From NCBI RefSeq assembly GCF_965263005.1, contig NZ_OZ253579.1, positions 4,154,001-4,218,000 on the forward strand: 64,000 bases of DNA, in the 5' to 3' direction. The notes beneath the pieces are model-generated. The model saw nothing but the letters and a program-made list of their open reading frames with translations, made no database searches and was not told the origin of the DNA. Shown here piece after piece: positions 18,814 through 27,372 of the stretch. Numbering within the stretch: position 1 is the first letter of the stretch; the number at the start of each line of letters is the position of its first letter. This stretch comes from Rariloculus sp965263005 (GTDB lineage: Bacteria; Pseudomonadota; Gammaproteobacteria; Steroidobacterales; Rariloculaceae). Both the position numbers and the translations under genes were made by a program.

Positions 18814-19962
18814 TCAATGCATCAATACCAGGTCGTCGCGGTGAATCATCTCATCTCGGCCGCGATAGCCCAAGACACTCTCGATGAGCCTGGACTGCTT
18901 GCCGGCAATCTCGCGGGCCTCGTCGGAGGAATACGCGATCAGCCCACGGCCCACTTCGACTCCAATGCCGCTCAGCACACGCACGGCGTCGCCGCGCTCG
19001 AACTGGCCGTCAACGCTCGTCACGCCGGCCGGAAGCAGGCTGCGGCCCGACGCCAGCGCATCCTCGGCGCCGGCGTCGACGCTTACGCTGCCCTTCGGTT
19101 TCAGCGTTCCCGCGATCCATTGCTTGCGGGCCGCCGCCGGCGTTGCCGTCGACAGAAACCACGTCGCACGGCCGCCCTCGCTCAGCGCCTTTAGCGGCCG
19201 CCTGACGCGGCCGCTCGTGATCGCCATCCGGCAGCCGGCACGGATGGCGATCCGCGCGGCATCGAGCTTCGTGTGCATGCCGCCGGAGCCGAGTGCCGAC
19301 CCCGGTCCGCCGGCCATGTTCCGGATCCGTGCATCGACATCGGCAACTTCGGGCACGTGCTCGGCATCGTCGTTATGCTGCGGATCGCGCGTGTAAAGGC
19401 CGTCCACATCGGACAGCAGGACCATGCAATCAGCGCTTACCATCTGCGCGACACGCGCGGCGAGGCGGTCATTGTCGCCGTAGCGAAGCTCCTGCGTCGC
19501 AACGGTGTCGTTCTCGTTCACGACGGGAACCGCACCGCGATCGAGGAGCGTCAGCAGCGTTGTGCACGCGTTGAGATAGCGCCGCCTGCTCTCGCTGTCA
19601 TCGAGCGTCAACAGCACCTGCGCCGCCGTCAGGCCGAGCCGGCCGAGAGCATCGTGGTAGGCGTGGGCGAGCAGGATCTGCCCAGCCGCAGCGGCCGCCT
19701 GATTGTCCTCGAGGCGAGCGCGGCGCGCATCGAGCCCGAGCTCGCGTGCGCCGAGAGCGACGGCGCCCGAGGACACGAGCACGATTTCCTTTCCGGCCTC
19801 GCTCAACCACGACACGTCCTCGCACAGCGCCTCGAGCCAGTCACCATCGAGCGCACCGGTCTGCTGATCGATGAAGAGCGCCGAACCGATCTTGATTACG
19901 ATGCGCTTCGCACCGCGCAGGCGGTCGGTATCTGTCGATCGATCGCTAATCTGTCTCGCCAT
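18814..19962 (-). CDS. proB: Glutamate 5-kinase
   Basis: First, feedback-controlled enzyme of proline synthesis; phosphorylates glutamate. The 382-residue product has the amino-acid-kinase domain (KRIVIKIGSALFIDQQTGAL, VLVSSGAVALGARELGL, PVVNENDTVATQELRYGDND, LLSDVDGLYTRDP and GTGG-like GPGSALGSGGMHTKL) and a C-terminal PUA domain (about 285-370, with KGSVSVDAGAEDAL). The start is ATG 19962; the frame continues upstream but those residues are unconserved. The upstream gene ilvH ends 31 bases before it. Confidence 0.96.
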   Translation of the reverse strand: MARQISDRSTDTDRLRGAKRIVIKIGSALFIDQQTGALDGDWLEALCEDVSWLSEAGKEIVLVSSGAVALGARELGLDARRARLEDNQAAAAAGQILLAHAYHDALGRLGLTAAQVLLTLDDSESRRRYLNACTTLLTLLDRGAVPVVNENDTVATQELRYGDNDRLAARVAQMVSADCMVLLSDVDGLYTRDPQHNDDAEHVPEVADVDARIRNMAGGPGSALGSGGMHTKLDAARIAIRAGCRMAITSGRVRRPLKALSEGGRATWFLSTATPAAARKQWIAGTLKPKGSVSVDAGAEDALASGRSLLPAGVTSVDGQFERGDAVRVLSGIGVEVGRGLIAYSSDEAREIAGKQSRLIESVLGYRGRDEMIHRDDLVLMH

Positions 19963-19993
19963 CGGGAAGGACCATCCGGTCGCGGTCTCGTGC

Positions 19994-20491
19994 TCAGCCT
20001 CGGGCGAACACCGGTGCGCCGCGGGCAACGGCCATCGCGCCGCTGCGCACGACCGTGGAGAGCTCGGCCAAGCCCTTGATCCGGTCGAGAAAACGGTCGA
20101 TCTCCTGGCTGCCGCCGATGAGCTCGATCGTGAAATGGCCTTCGTGATCGTCGAGGACGCGCGCGCTGGAGCTTGCGAGCAGCCGTCTGAGCTGCTCCGT
20201 CTTGCCGTCTGCCAGATGCAGCTTGAACAGCGCAAGCTCCCGCTCGACGTGGTCGGCGCTCGTCATGTCGGTGATGTCGACGACGTCGACGAGCTTCGCA
20301 AGCTGCTTGCCGATCTGATCGATCACCTCGTCGGAACCTGTCGTGACCAACGTCAGGCGCGAGACCGTTTCATCGGCCGTCGGCGCGACGTTGAGGCTTT
20401 CGATGTTGTATCCGCGCGACGAAAACAGGTTCGACACGCGCGACAGCGCGCCCGCCTCGTTCTGAAGTAGTATCGAAATAATATGTCTCAT
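19994..20491 (-). CDS. ilvH: Acetolactate synthase small (regulatory) subunit
   Basis: Regulatory subunit that binds branched-chain amino acids and activates the catalytic subunit of acetohydroxyacid synthase. The 165-residue product starts MRHIISILLQNEAGALSRVS with an ACT domain (FSSRGYNIESLNVAPT) and continues through the C-terminal helix-rich domain (KLVDVVDITDMTSADHVERE). ATG 20491 is chosen by alignment; the open frame runs further upstream over the divergent promoter region. Unlike the usual ilvIH or ilvBN operon, it is transcribed away from the large-subunit gene at 20626 and leads an ilvH-proB-proA unit. Confidence 0.95.
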   Translation of the reverse strand: MRHIISILLQNEAGALSRVSNLFSSRGYNIESLNVAPTADETVSRLTLVTTGSDEVIDQIGKQLAKLVDVVDITDMTSADHVERELALFKLHLADGKTEQLRRLLASSSARVLDDHEGHFTIELIGGSQEIDRFLDRIKGLAELSTVVRSGAMAVARGAPVFARG

Positions 20492-20625
20492 GGCAGTGCT
20501 GCCGGCTGGGGCCAAGCTGGATAATGCTGGCTCAGAACAACAGCTATTGCAATGCAAAACCTTTTCGTCAACACTCGACCCGATTGTGGCGGGCCAACAG
20601 GCCAGGCTCCGCAGAATTGACCACG

Positions 20626-22476
20626 ATGAACACTCAGACGCGAATGCGGGCCGGCGCCGCACATCCGCTTGCCGGTCGGCGAATGACGGGAGCCGACTCG
20701 ATCGTACAGGTGTTGGCCGACGAAGGCGTCGACACGATTTTCGGTTACAGCGGCGGCGCGATTCTGCCGACCTACGATGCCGTGTTCCGCTTCAACGAAA
20801 AGTACGGCACGTCCAGCGAGGAACCGATGCCCCTGATCGTCCCGGCGAACGAGCAGGGCGCGGGGTTCATGGCGGCCGGATTTGCGCGCGCGAGCGGCCG
20901 CGTGGGCGTCGTCATGGTGACATCCGGTCCTGGCGCCACGAACTGTGTGACGCCCGTGCGCGACTGCATGGCGGACTCCACCCCGATCGTCGTCATCTGC
21001 GGTCAGGTGCCGACGGCCTCGATTGGCACCGACGCTTTCCAGGAAGCGCCGGTCAGCGCGCTCATGGGCTCGGTCGCGAAACACGTTTTGCTCGTCACCG
21101 ACCCGACCAAGCTCGAAGCGACTGTGCGCACGGCGTTCGATATCGCGAGAACCGGACGGCCGGGGCCCGTTGTGATCGACGTGCCGAAGGACGTTCAGAA
21201 CTGGGAAGGCCCGTTCCGCGGCGACGGTGCCCTGCCGATCCCCGGCTACCGGCGCCGCTTGGCCGAAGTTCACGGCAACTCGATGTCCGAAGCGAGGTGC
21301 GAAGAGTTCCTGTCGATCCTGGCCGAGAGCAAACGGCCCCTGATCTACGCCGGCGGCGGAGTCATCAACGGGCACGCGAGCACGGCGCTGAGGTCGTTCG
21401 CGCTTCAGTTCGAAATCCCGGTCGTGACGACGCTGATGGGTCTGGGCAGCGTCGACACGACGCACCCGCTCGCGCTGCACATGCTCGGCATGCACGGCCT
21501 CGCGAGCGCGAACTATGCGGTCGACGATTGCGACCTGCTGATCTGCGTCGGGGCGCGGTTCGACGACCGCGTTGCGGGCAAGCCGGAGCAGTTCGCGACG
21601 CGCGCGCGCCAAATTCTGCATCTGGATATCGACGCCTCCGAAATCCACAAGGTCAAAGCCGCAAACTGGCACCACGTGGGGCTGCTGCCCGACGCGCTCG
21701 ACGCGTTGGCCGCGCACGCCCGCCGTCAGGGCTTCTCGACCGACTTCTCAGCCTGGCACGCGGCGATCGCCGAGCTCAAAGCCCGGTACGGATTGAATTA
21801 CGATCGCGAGAGTCCGTTGATTCAACCGAATTATCTCATCGAGACGATGAACGAGATCACGCGCGGCGAAGCGATCATCTCGACGGGCGTCGGCCAGCAC
21901 CAAATGTGGGCAGCACAGTATTTCGATTTCCGCGAGCCGCGATTGTGGCTCACATCCGGCAGCATGGGCACGATGGGATTCGGGCTGCCTGCGGCTATAG
22001 GTGCGCAGTTCGCCCGCCCCGACAAGCTCGTCATCGACGTCGACGGCGACGCGAGCATCCGCATGAATCTCGGTGAGCTTGAAACCGTGACGACCTACGA
22101 TCTGCCGATCAAGATCATCGTGCTGAACAACTACGGCGACGGCATGGTCATGCAGTGGCAGCGGCTCTTCTTCAAGGGCCGGCTCTCGGCCAGCGACAAA
22201 TCGCTCCGCAAAAAGGACTTCGTCAAGGCGGCGCAGGCCGACGGTTTCGCGTATGCGAAGCGGCTCGACGACAAGAACGACGTCCCGAGCGTGCTCGAGG
22301 AATTTCTGAACTACGATGGTCCCGCTTTTCTTGAGGCCATCATCGATCCTGAAGCGGGCGTGTATCCCATGGTCGGTCCGGGTCTGAGCTATCGCGACAT
22401 GGTCACGGGCGACTTCATTCCGAACCGTTACGATCAGGAAGGCCGATCCGAGCCCGACGCTTCGGAACTGTTCTAG
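20626..22476 (+). CDS. ilvB: Acetolactate synthase large (catalytic) subunit
   Basis: TPP- and FAD-dependent enzyme that makes acetolactate or acetohydroxybutyrate, the first common step of branched-chain amino acid synthesis. The 616-residue product has GADSIVQVLADEGVDTIFGY, the catalytic glutamate in PANEQGAGFMAAGFARASGR, TSGPGATNCVTPVRDCMADS, the FAD region, and the TPP region GTMGFGLPAAIGAQ with IDVDGDASIRMN and VLNNYGDGMVMQWQR. ATG 20626 (MNTQTRMRAGAAHP) fits better than an ATG about 100 bases upstream. The 134-base gap to divergent ilvH must hold both promoters. Its TAG stop (22474-22476) is part of the left end of a family 1 repeat. ilvB versus ilvI naming is arbitrary here. Confidence 0.96.
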   Translation: MNTQTRMRAGAAHPLAGRRMTGADSIVQVLADEGVDTIFGYSGGAILPTYDAVFRFNEKYGTSSEEPMPLIVPANEQGAGFMAAGFARASGRVGVVMVTSGPGATNCVTPVRDCMADSTPIVVICGQVPTASIGTDAFQEAPVSALMGSVAKHVLLVTDPTKLEATVRTAFDIARTGRPGPVVIDVPKDVQNWEGPFRGDGALPIPGYRRRLAEVHGNSMSEARCEEFLSILAESKRPLIYAGGGVINGHASTALRSFALQFEIPVVTTLMGLGSVDTTHPLALHMLGMHGLASANYAVDDCDLLICVGARFDDRVAGKPEQFATRARQILHLDIDASEIHKVKAANWHHVGLLPDALDALAAHARRQGFSTDFSAWHAAIAELKARYGLNYDRESPLIQPNYLIETMNEITRGEAIISTGVGQHQMWAAQYFDFREPRLWLTSGSMGTMGFGLPAAIGAQFARPDKLVIDVDGDASIRMNLGELETVTTYDLPIKIIVLNNYGDGMVMQWQRLFFKGRLSASDKSLRKKDFVKAAQADGFAYAKRLDDKNDVPSVLEEFLNYDGPAFLEAIIDPEAGVYPMVGPGLSYRDMVTGDFIPNRYDQEGRSEPDASELF

Positions 22477-22540
22477 CAGCCCGTGACAGAAGTCCCCCTG
22501 CATTTGACGGGCGATGCGGGACTTGTGCCACGGGCTGCTA
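22474..22540. repeat. Family 1 mini-copy: 67-bp palindrome between ilvB and bioA
   Basis: Left arm TAGCAGCCCGTGACAGAAGT and the complement of the right arm TAGCAGCCCGTGGCACAAGT match except at two positions, giving a stem of about 23 bp with a roughly 20-base loop. The internal body of the full-size family 1 element is missing. The left TAG is the ilvB stop codon and the right TAG, read on the minus strand, is the bioA stop codon. It therefore fills the whole convergent junction and could act as a bidirectional terminator. Confidence 0.88.
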
Positions 22541-23794
22541 GCCCACCTCCGAGACTACCGTGCCGACGGCGCGGATCAGCTCGTCAAGTTCCGCTTCGGC
22601 GATCACGAACGCGGGCATCAGGTAGACCACGTTTCTGAAGGGCCGTACCCAGACACCTTCCTCGACGAAGCGCATTCTGAGCTGGTCGAGATCCGGTTGC
22701 CGGTCAAGCTCGACGACGCCGATCGCGCCCTTGACACGCACGTCGCTAACGCCGCGGCAGCCCCGCAGGTCCGCGAGGCCGTCGGCCAACCGGGCTTCGA
22801 TCGCAGCGACCTGCTCGAGGCGGGGCTCACGGGCGAAGAGGTCGAGAGATGCATTTGCCGCGGCGCAGCCGAGCGGGTTGCCGGCGAAAGTCGGGCCATG
22901 CATCAACTCCTTGTCGGGATCGTCCGACAGAAAGCGCTCGAAGACGTGGCGGCGCGCGACGGTCGCGGCCAACGGCAGCGTCCCGCCCGTGAGCGCCTTG
23001 GAGAGTGTGATGATGTCGGGCACGATACCGGCCTGCTCGCAGGCGAACATCGTGCCCGTGCGGCCGAATCCAGTGGCGATTTCGTCGAATATAACGAGCA
23101 AGCCGTGGCGGCGCGCCAGCTCAACGACGCTGGCCAGCACGTCGGGCGAGTGGAACTTCATGCCGCCCGCAGCCTGCACGAGCGGCTCGACGATAAGCGC
23201 GGCCAGCTCCGGCGCATGCCGGGCGAGCGCGAGCTCGAGCGCCCTGGCGCCATTTGGACTGTCGGGCAGGTCGAGCACCAACTGCTCCGGCAACACGCCG
23301 CGAAACATGGCGTGCATGCCCTCTTCGGGGTCGCAGACCGACATTGCCGCGAACGTGTCGCCGTGGTAAGCGTTGCTGAAGCTCACGAAACGGCGGCGCG
23401 CAGATTCTCCCTGGTTGATCCAGAACTGCAGCGCCATCTTCATCGCGATCTCGACCGACACGGACCCTGACTCGGAGAAGAACACATGGTCGAGGTCGCC
23501 CGGAAGAACGCCGGCAAGGCGCCGAGCCAGCACGAGCACGGACGCGTGCACGAGGCCGCCGAGCATGATGTGCGGCATCGCGCCGAGTTGCGCCTCGACG
23601 GCAGTCCTGATGTGCGGATGGTTGTAGCCGTGGCAGGCCGTCCACCACGACGCCGTGCCGTCGATCAGCCGGCGTCCATCGGCAAGCGTGATCCACACGC
23701 CGTCGGTCCGCCGTGCCTCCTGCGGAGGCGGCGCGCTCTTCATCTGACTGTACGGCAACCAGATCGCGGACAATGGCGTGTCTATCAAGGTCAA
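22538..23794 (-). CDS. bioA: Adenosylmethionine-8-amino-7-oxononanoate aminotransferase
   Basis: PLP transaminase of biotin synthesis that uses S-adenosylmethionine to convert KAPA to DAPA. The 418-residue product has IWLPYSQMKSAPPPQEARRT at the start, DGTASWWTACHGYNHPHI, FFSESGSVSVEIAMKMALQF, LLVIFDEIATGFGRTGTMFA and the PLP lysine in ITLSKALTGGTLPLAATVA. Length matches BioA (about 425). It is transcribed away from the phosphomannomutase gene across a gap mostly filled by a family 1 repeat. It is unlinked in operon terms from bioF-bioD about 2 kb further on. Confidence 0.96.
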   Translation of the reverse strand: MTLIDTPLSAIWLPYSQMKSAPPPQEARRTDGVWITLADGRRLIDGTASWWTACHGYNHPHIRTAVEAQLGAMPHIMLGGLVHASVLVLARRLAGVLPGDLDHVFFSESGSVSVEIAMKMALQFWINQGESARRRFVSFSNAYHGDTFAAMSVCDPEEGMHAMFRGVLPEQLVLDLPDSPNGARALELALARHAPELAALIVEPLVQAAGGMKFHSPDVLASVVELARRHGLLVIFDEIATGFGRTGTMFACEQAGIVPDIITLSKALTGGTLPLAATVARRHVFERFLSDDPDKELMHGPTFAGNPLGCAAANASLDLFAREPRLEQVAAIEARLADGLADLRGCRGVSDVRVKGAIGVVELDRQPDLDQLRMRFVEEGVWVRPFRNVVYLMPAFVIAEAELDELIRAVGTVVSEVG

Positions 23795-23861
23795 CGAGCG
23801 CCGATACTACGACAATCCCCGGTTCACATCTTGCCGCTATACTGAAGCGCTTTCGCCGCTG

Positions 23862-24021
23862 GCAGCCCATGGCAGGAACCCCACGCCGCGCCGGGAGCGG
23901 CGAGGCGCCCGGCCGGCAAGGCGCGAGGAGGGAAAAATATTGGGTATGTTCGACCGACGAGCAACGCTGTCAGCCGGGATGCATCGCCGGTCGAAAGTGG
24001 CGGGGCTCTTGCCACGGGCTG
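23862..24021 (-). repeat. Family 1 repeat, full copy (reverse orientation)
   Basis: About 160 bases, with ends GCAGCCCATGGCAGGAACCCC and the matching complement GGGGCTCTTGCCACGGGCTG. The body contains the family core, here read as CAAGGCGCGAGGAGGGA and CGACGAGCAACGC. It lies 13 bases upstream of the phosphomannomutase-type ATG and separates it from bioA, so transcription of that gene must begin inside or cross the repeat. Confidence 0.88.
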
Positions 24022-24034
24022 GCAGACCTCCGCG

Positions 24035-25393
24035 ATGAAGGGAATCAACTGCTTCAAGGCCTACGACGTCAGAGGGCGCGTCCCCGAGGATCTCGACGAG
24101 GACATCGCCTATCGCATCGGCCGCGCCTATGCGGCTCATATCGCACCGCAGACCGTCACTGTAGGGCGGGACGTTCGTTCGTCGAGCCCGGCGCTCTCAG
24201 CCGCGTTGACGAGCGGACTGACCGATTCGGGCGTCGATGTCGTCGACATCGGGATCTGCGGTACCGAACAGGTTTACTTCGCGACGTTTCACCGCGGACT
24301 CGATGGCGGAATCATGGTCACGGCGAGCCATAACCCGCGTGACCACAACGGGATGAAGATGGTCAAGACCGGCGCGCGGCCCATCAGCGCCGACACGGGA
24401 CTCGAGGACATTCGGCGTATCGCCGAATCCGGCGAGTTCCCGCAAGCCGCGCGACACGGCAGCGTGAACCGGCAGAGCATCACCGGCGACTACATCGATC
24501 ACGTGCTCGGTTATATCGATACGGGCGCACTCAAGCCGCTCAGAATCGTCGTCAACGCCGGCAATGGTTGTGCCGGCCCGGTCGTCGACCTGCTCGAGCC
24601 ACACCTGCCATTCGAGTTCGTCAAGCTGCAACACGAGCCTGACGGCACGTTTCCGAACGGCGTCCCGAACCCGATGCTTGCAAGGTACCGAGGCGCGACA
24701 TCGGCGGCCGTGCTCGAATCCCGCGCGGATCTCGGCATTGCCTGGGACGGCGATTTCGACCGCTGCTTCTTCTTCGATGAGAACGGCGCGTTCATCGAAG
24801 GCTACTATATCGTCGGCCTGCTGGCGCTGGCGTTTCTCAAGAAGTCCCCTGGCGACCGGATCGTCCACGACCCGCGGCTGACCTGGAATACGATCGACGC
24901 GGTCGAGCGGGCGGGAGGGCGACCGGTACAAAGCAAGTCGGGGCATGCGTTCATCAAGCAGACCATGCGCGACGTCGATGCCGTTTACGGGGGCGAAATG
25001 AGCGCGCATCACTACTTCCGTGACTTCTCCTATGCCGATAGCGGGATGATCCCATGGCTGCTCATCGCCGAGATCATCAGCCGGCGCGGCGTCCCGCTGT
25101 CGGAACTCGTCACGGACCGCATTGCCATGTTCCCGACGAGCGGCGAGATCAACAGGCGCGTCGAAAACACGGCGGAAACGATAGCGCGGCTCGAATCGCA
25201 GTACGCGGTGCGTGCTCTGAGCACCGAGCATGTCGACGGGATCAGCGTGACGTTCGCCGACTGGCGGTTCAATGTCAGGGCCTCGAACACCGAGCCCTTG
25301 TTGAGGCTCAATGTGGAAAGCTCGGCGGACACCGAGCTCATGAGGACGAGGACCGAGGAGCTGCTCGAGCTCATCGGCGGCGAGCCCGGCTGA
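24035..25393 (+). CDS. manB: Phosphomannomutase/phosphoglucomutase family (ManB/CpsG-like)
   Basis: Alpha-D-phosphohexomutase that interconverts hexose 6- and 1-phosphates for GDP-mannose or related sugar nucleotides. The 452-residue product has FKAYDVRGRVPEDLDEDIAY, the active-site serine loop GGIMVTASHNPRDHNGMKMV, the metal-binding DGDFDRCFFFDENG, the sugar-specificity loop AVYGGEMSAHHYFRDFSYAD and the phosphate-binding FRVRASNTE-like RFNVRASNTEPLLRLNVE. Length matches the family (about 455). ManB versus AlgC specificity cannot be settled from sequence alone. There is no clear ribosome binding site: the bases before ATG are ACCTCCGCG, just after a repeat end. It may be cotranscribed with bioF, 28 bases downstream. 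Confidence 0.93.
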   Translation: MKGINCFKAYDVRGRVPEDLDEDIAYRIGRAYAAHIAPQTVTVGRDVRSSSPALSAALTSGLTDSGVDVVDIGICGTEQVYFATFHRGLDGGIMVTASHNPRDHNGMKMVKTGARPISADTGLEDIRRIAESGEFPQAARHGSVNRQSITGDYIDHVLGYIDTGALKPLRIVVNAGNGCAGPVVDLLEPHLPFEFVKLQHEPDGTFPNGVPNPMLARYRGATSAAVLESRADLGIAWDGDFDRCFFFDENGAFIEGYYIVGLLALAFLKKSPGDRIVHDPRLTWNTIDAVERAGGRPVQSKSGHAFIKQTMRDVDAVYGGEMSAHHYFRDFSYADSGMIPWLLIAEIISRRGVPLSELVTDRIAMFPTSGEINRRVENTAETIARLESQYAVRALSTEHVDGISVTFADWRFNVRASNTEPLLRLNVESSADTELMRTRTEELLELIGGEPG

Positions 25394-25421
25394 CTGGGCG
25401 CCTTTTCGGGACAATCGCGAC

Positions 25422-26603
25422 GTGCCCGATGCGGAGAAATCGTTGGTCGACCGATCGCTCGACGAGTTTGCAAGGCGGAAATTGAATGCGCTCGAGCGTC
25501 GCGAGCTCAGGCGTTCGCTCGTAACGACCGAACGATTCGATGGCCGCCGCGTACGAAGCCATGGACGCGAGCTCATCTCCTTCTCGTGCAACGACTATCT
25601 CGGTCTGTCGCATCGGTCCGACGTCGTCGAGGCCAGTCTCGAGGCGACACGCCGCTACGGTGTCGGCTCCGGCGCCTCGCGGCTGATTACCGGCAATCAC
25701 GCGCTCTATGCAAAGCTCGAAGAGCGATTGGCCGCGCTCAAGGACACCGAGGACTCGGTCGTGTTCGGCAGCGGCTATCTGACGAACGTGGGCGTCATCC
25801 CGCTGCTCGCTGGCGAGGCCGATTTGATCATCATGGACGAGTTCTGCCATTCGTGCCTGCGCAGCGGCGCAGCGCTGAGCCGGGCGAAAACCCTGCGCTT
25901 CGCGCATAACGACCCGGCCGATGCAGCAGCCGTGCTGGCCGCGCGACGCGGCCGGCACCGCCGCTGTGTGCTGCTCACCGAGGGTGTCTTCAGCATGGAG
26001 GGCGACCTCGCGCCGCTGCCCGAGCTCTGCGAGCTCGCCGAGCGTTTCGACGCCTGGCTCATGACGGACGATGCGCACGGGCTCGGTGTCGTCGGCGACG
26101 GCCGCGGCTCGTCGTTCGCATTCCACGAGCCCGTTCCCGTGCCTTTGCAGATGGGGACGCTGTCGAAAGCCGCCGGCAGCTACGGCGGCTACGTTTGCGC
26201 GAGCCATGACGTGTGCGAGCTCATACGCAATCGCGCGCGCAGCTTCGGCTTCTCCACGGGACTCCCGCCGGGAACGGTCGCGGCTGCTGCAAGCGCGCTT
26301 TGCATCATTGCCACGGACAAGGCGCTCGTCCGCATCCCGCGCTCGCGGGCACGTTTGTTCACGGCAACCCTTGGACTGGAGCCCGCCGAGTCGGCGGTCG
26401 TGCCGCTCGAGCTCGGCTCGGCGGCCCGCACGGTCGAAGCGAGCCTGATGCTTCGGGAAGCGGGTTTCCTGGTCGCCGCGATCAGGCCACCGACCGTGCC
26501 GGACGGCACGTCGCGCTTGCGCTTCGCGTTCTCGGCCGCGCATTCCGAGCGCGATGTGCTTGACCTGGCAGAGGCCGTCGAGCCCATCCTCGCGGGACGA
26601 TGA
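25422..26603 (+). CDS. bioF: 8-amino-7-oxononanoate synthase
   Basis: PLP enzyme of the alpha-oxoamine synthase family that joins pimeloyl-thioester and alanine to KAPA in biotin synthesis. The 393-residue product has LISFSCNDYLGLSHRSDVVE, YGVGSGASRLITGNHALYAK, LMTDDAHGLGVVGDGRGSS, and the PLP-lysine segment QMGTLSKAAGSYGGYVCAS. GTG 25422 is the likely start (VPDAEKSLVDRSLDEF). Its stop overlaps the bioD start (ATGA at 26600-26603), so the two are translationally coupled. Confidence 0.95.
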   Translation: MPDAEKSLVDRSLDEFARRKLNALERRELRRSLVTTERFDGRRVRSHGRELISFSCNDYLGLSHRSDVVEASLEATRRYGVGSGASRLITGNHALYAKLEERLAALKDTEDSVVFGSGYLTNVGVIPLLAGEADLIIMDEFCHSCLRSGAALSRAKTLRFAHNDPADAAAVLAARRGRHRRCVLLTEGVFSMEGDLAPLPELCELAERFDAWLMTDDAHGLGVVGDGRGSSFAFHEPVPVPLQMGTLSKAAGSYGGYVCASHDVCELIRNRARSFGFSTGLPPGTVAAAASALCIIATDKALVRIPRSRARLFTATLGLEPAESAVVPLELGSAARTVEASLMLREAGFLVAAIRPPTVPDGTSRLRFAFSAAHSERDVLDLAEAVEPILAGR

Positions 26604-27298
26604 AAACTGTCTTCGTGACCGCATCGGGCACCGAGGTCGGCAAGACCTACGTCATGTGCGCGCTGGTCGAGGAACTCGACCGCACACCGTTGCGCGTGCG
26701 CGTCCTGAAACCGGTCGTAACGGGATTCGATCCCGACGGGATCGAGGAGAGCGACACGGGCCGCCTGCTGCGCGCGCAGGGACTGCGCCCGACCGCCGCG
26801 CGGATCGATGCCGTGTCGCCCTGGAGGTTCGTTGCAGCGCTGTCTCCCGACATGGCCGCCGAACGTGAGCGAAGGCGCGTGCCGTTCGAGGAATTGCTGA
26901 GCTTCTGCCGCGACTCCGAAGGCTTCGATCTGACGCTGATCGAAGGCATAGGCGGCGTCATGGTGCCGCTCGACGAGCGTCACACCGTAAGCGACTGGAT
27001 CGCGGCGCTCGGCGCGCCGGTGCTGTTGGTCACAGGAAGCTATCTCGGGACACTGAGCCACACCCTGACCGCGGCCGAAGCGATCAAGGCACGAGGCGCG
27101 AAGCTGCTGGCCGTCATCGCCAGCGAGTCGCTCGAGCAGCCCGTCGCGCTCGAAGAGACTCGGCGAGTCCTTGAGCGCTTCCTCGCACCGACACCCGTCG
27201 TCGCCGTGCCCCGGCAGCGCGGCGTCGCGCCTGCGCTTGCCGAGTTTCTGCCGCTCATAGCGCCCTATCTGGACACCGAAGGGCCGCGTCATCCCTGA
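26600..27298 (+). CDS. bioD: Dethiobiotin synthetase
   Basis: ATP-dependent ureido-ring closure of DAPA to dethiobiotin. The 232-residue product has a variant P-loop VTASGTEVGKTYVMCALVEE, VLKPVVTGFDP with the substrate lysine, and the LIEGIGGVMVPLDERHTVSD loop typical of BioD. Length matches the family (about 225-240). It is the last gene of the bioF-bioD pair. bioB, bioC and bioH are not in the window. The convergent next gene is an OmpA-like protein, and a solo family 1 arm lies between them. Confidence 0.95.
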   Translation: MKTVFVTASGTEVGKTYVMCALVEELDRTPLRVRVLKPVVTGFDPDGIEESDTGRLLRAQGLRPTAARIDAVSPWRFVAALSPDMAAERERRRVPFEELLSFCRDSEGFDLTLIEGIGGVMVPLDERHTVSDWIAALGAPVLLVTGSYLGTLSHTLTAAEAIKARGAKLLAVIASESLEQPVALEETRRVLERFLAPTPVVAVPRQRGVAPALAEFLPLIAPYLDTEGPRHP

Positions 27299-27306
27299 CG
27301 CGGCCC

Positions 27307-27343
27307 TGGCAGCCCGTGGCAAAGCTCCGCTGCGGCGACCGGC
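27307..27343. repeat. Family 1 solo arm (partial copy)
   Basis: The sequence GGCAGCCCGTGGCAAAGCTC followed by CGCTGCGGCGACCGG matches only the left end of the 165-bp family 1 element. The rest is absent. It lies in the 74-base gap between convergent bioD and the OmpA-like gene. Confidence 0.7.
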
Positions 27344-27372
27344 TCATCCGGGGCCGGTCAAACCCTCAGTGC

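Noticed and set aside
23838..23843. TATACT as a -10 promoter element before the phosphomannomutase-type gene
   Set aside because: No acceptable -35 hexamer lies 16-18 bases upstream, and the repeat lies between it and the gene. It is too weak to list.
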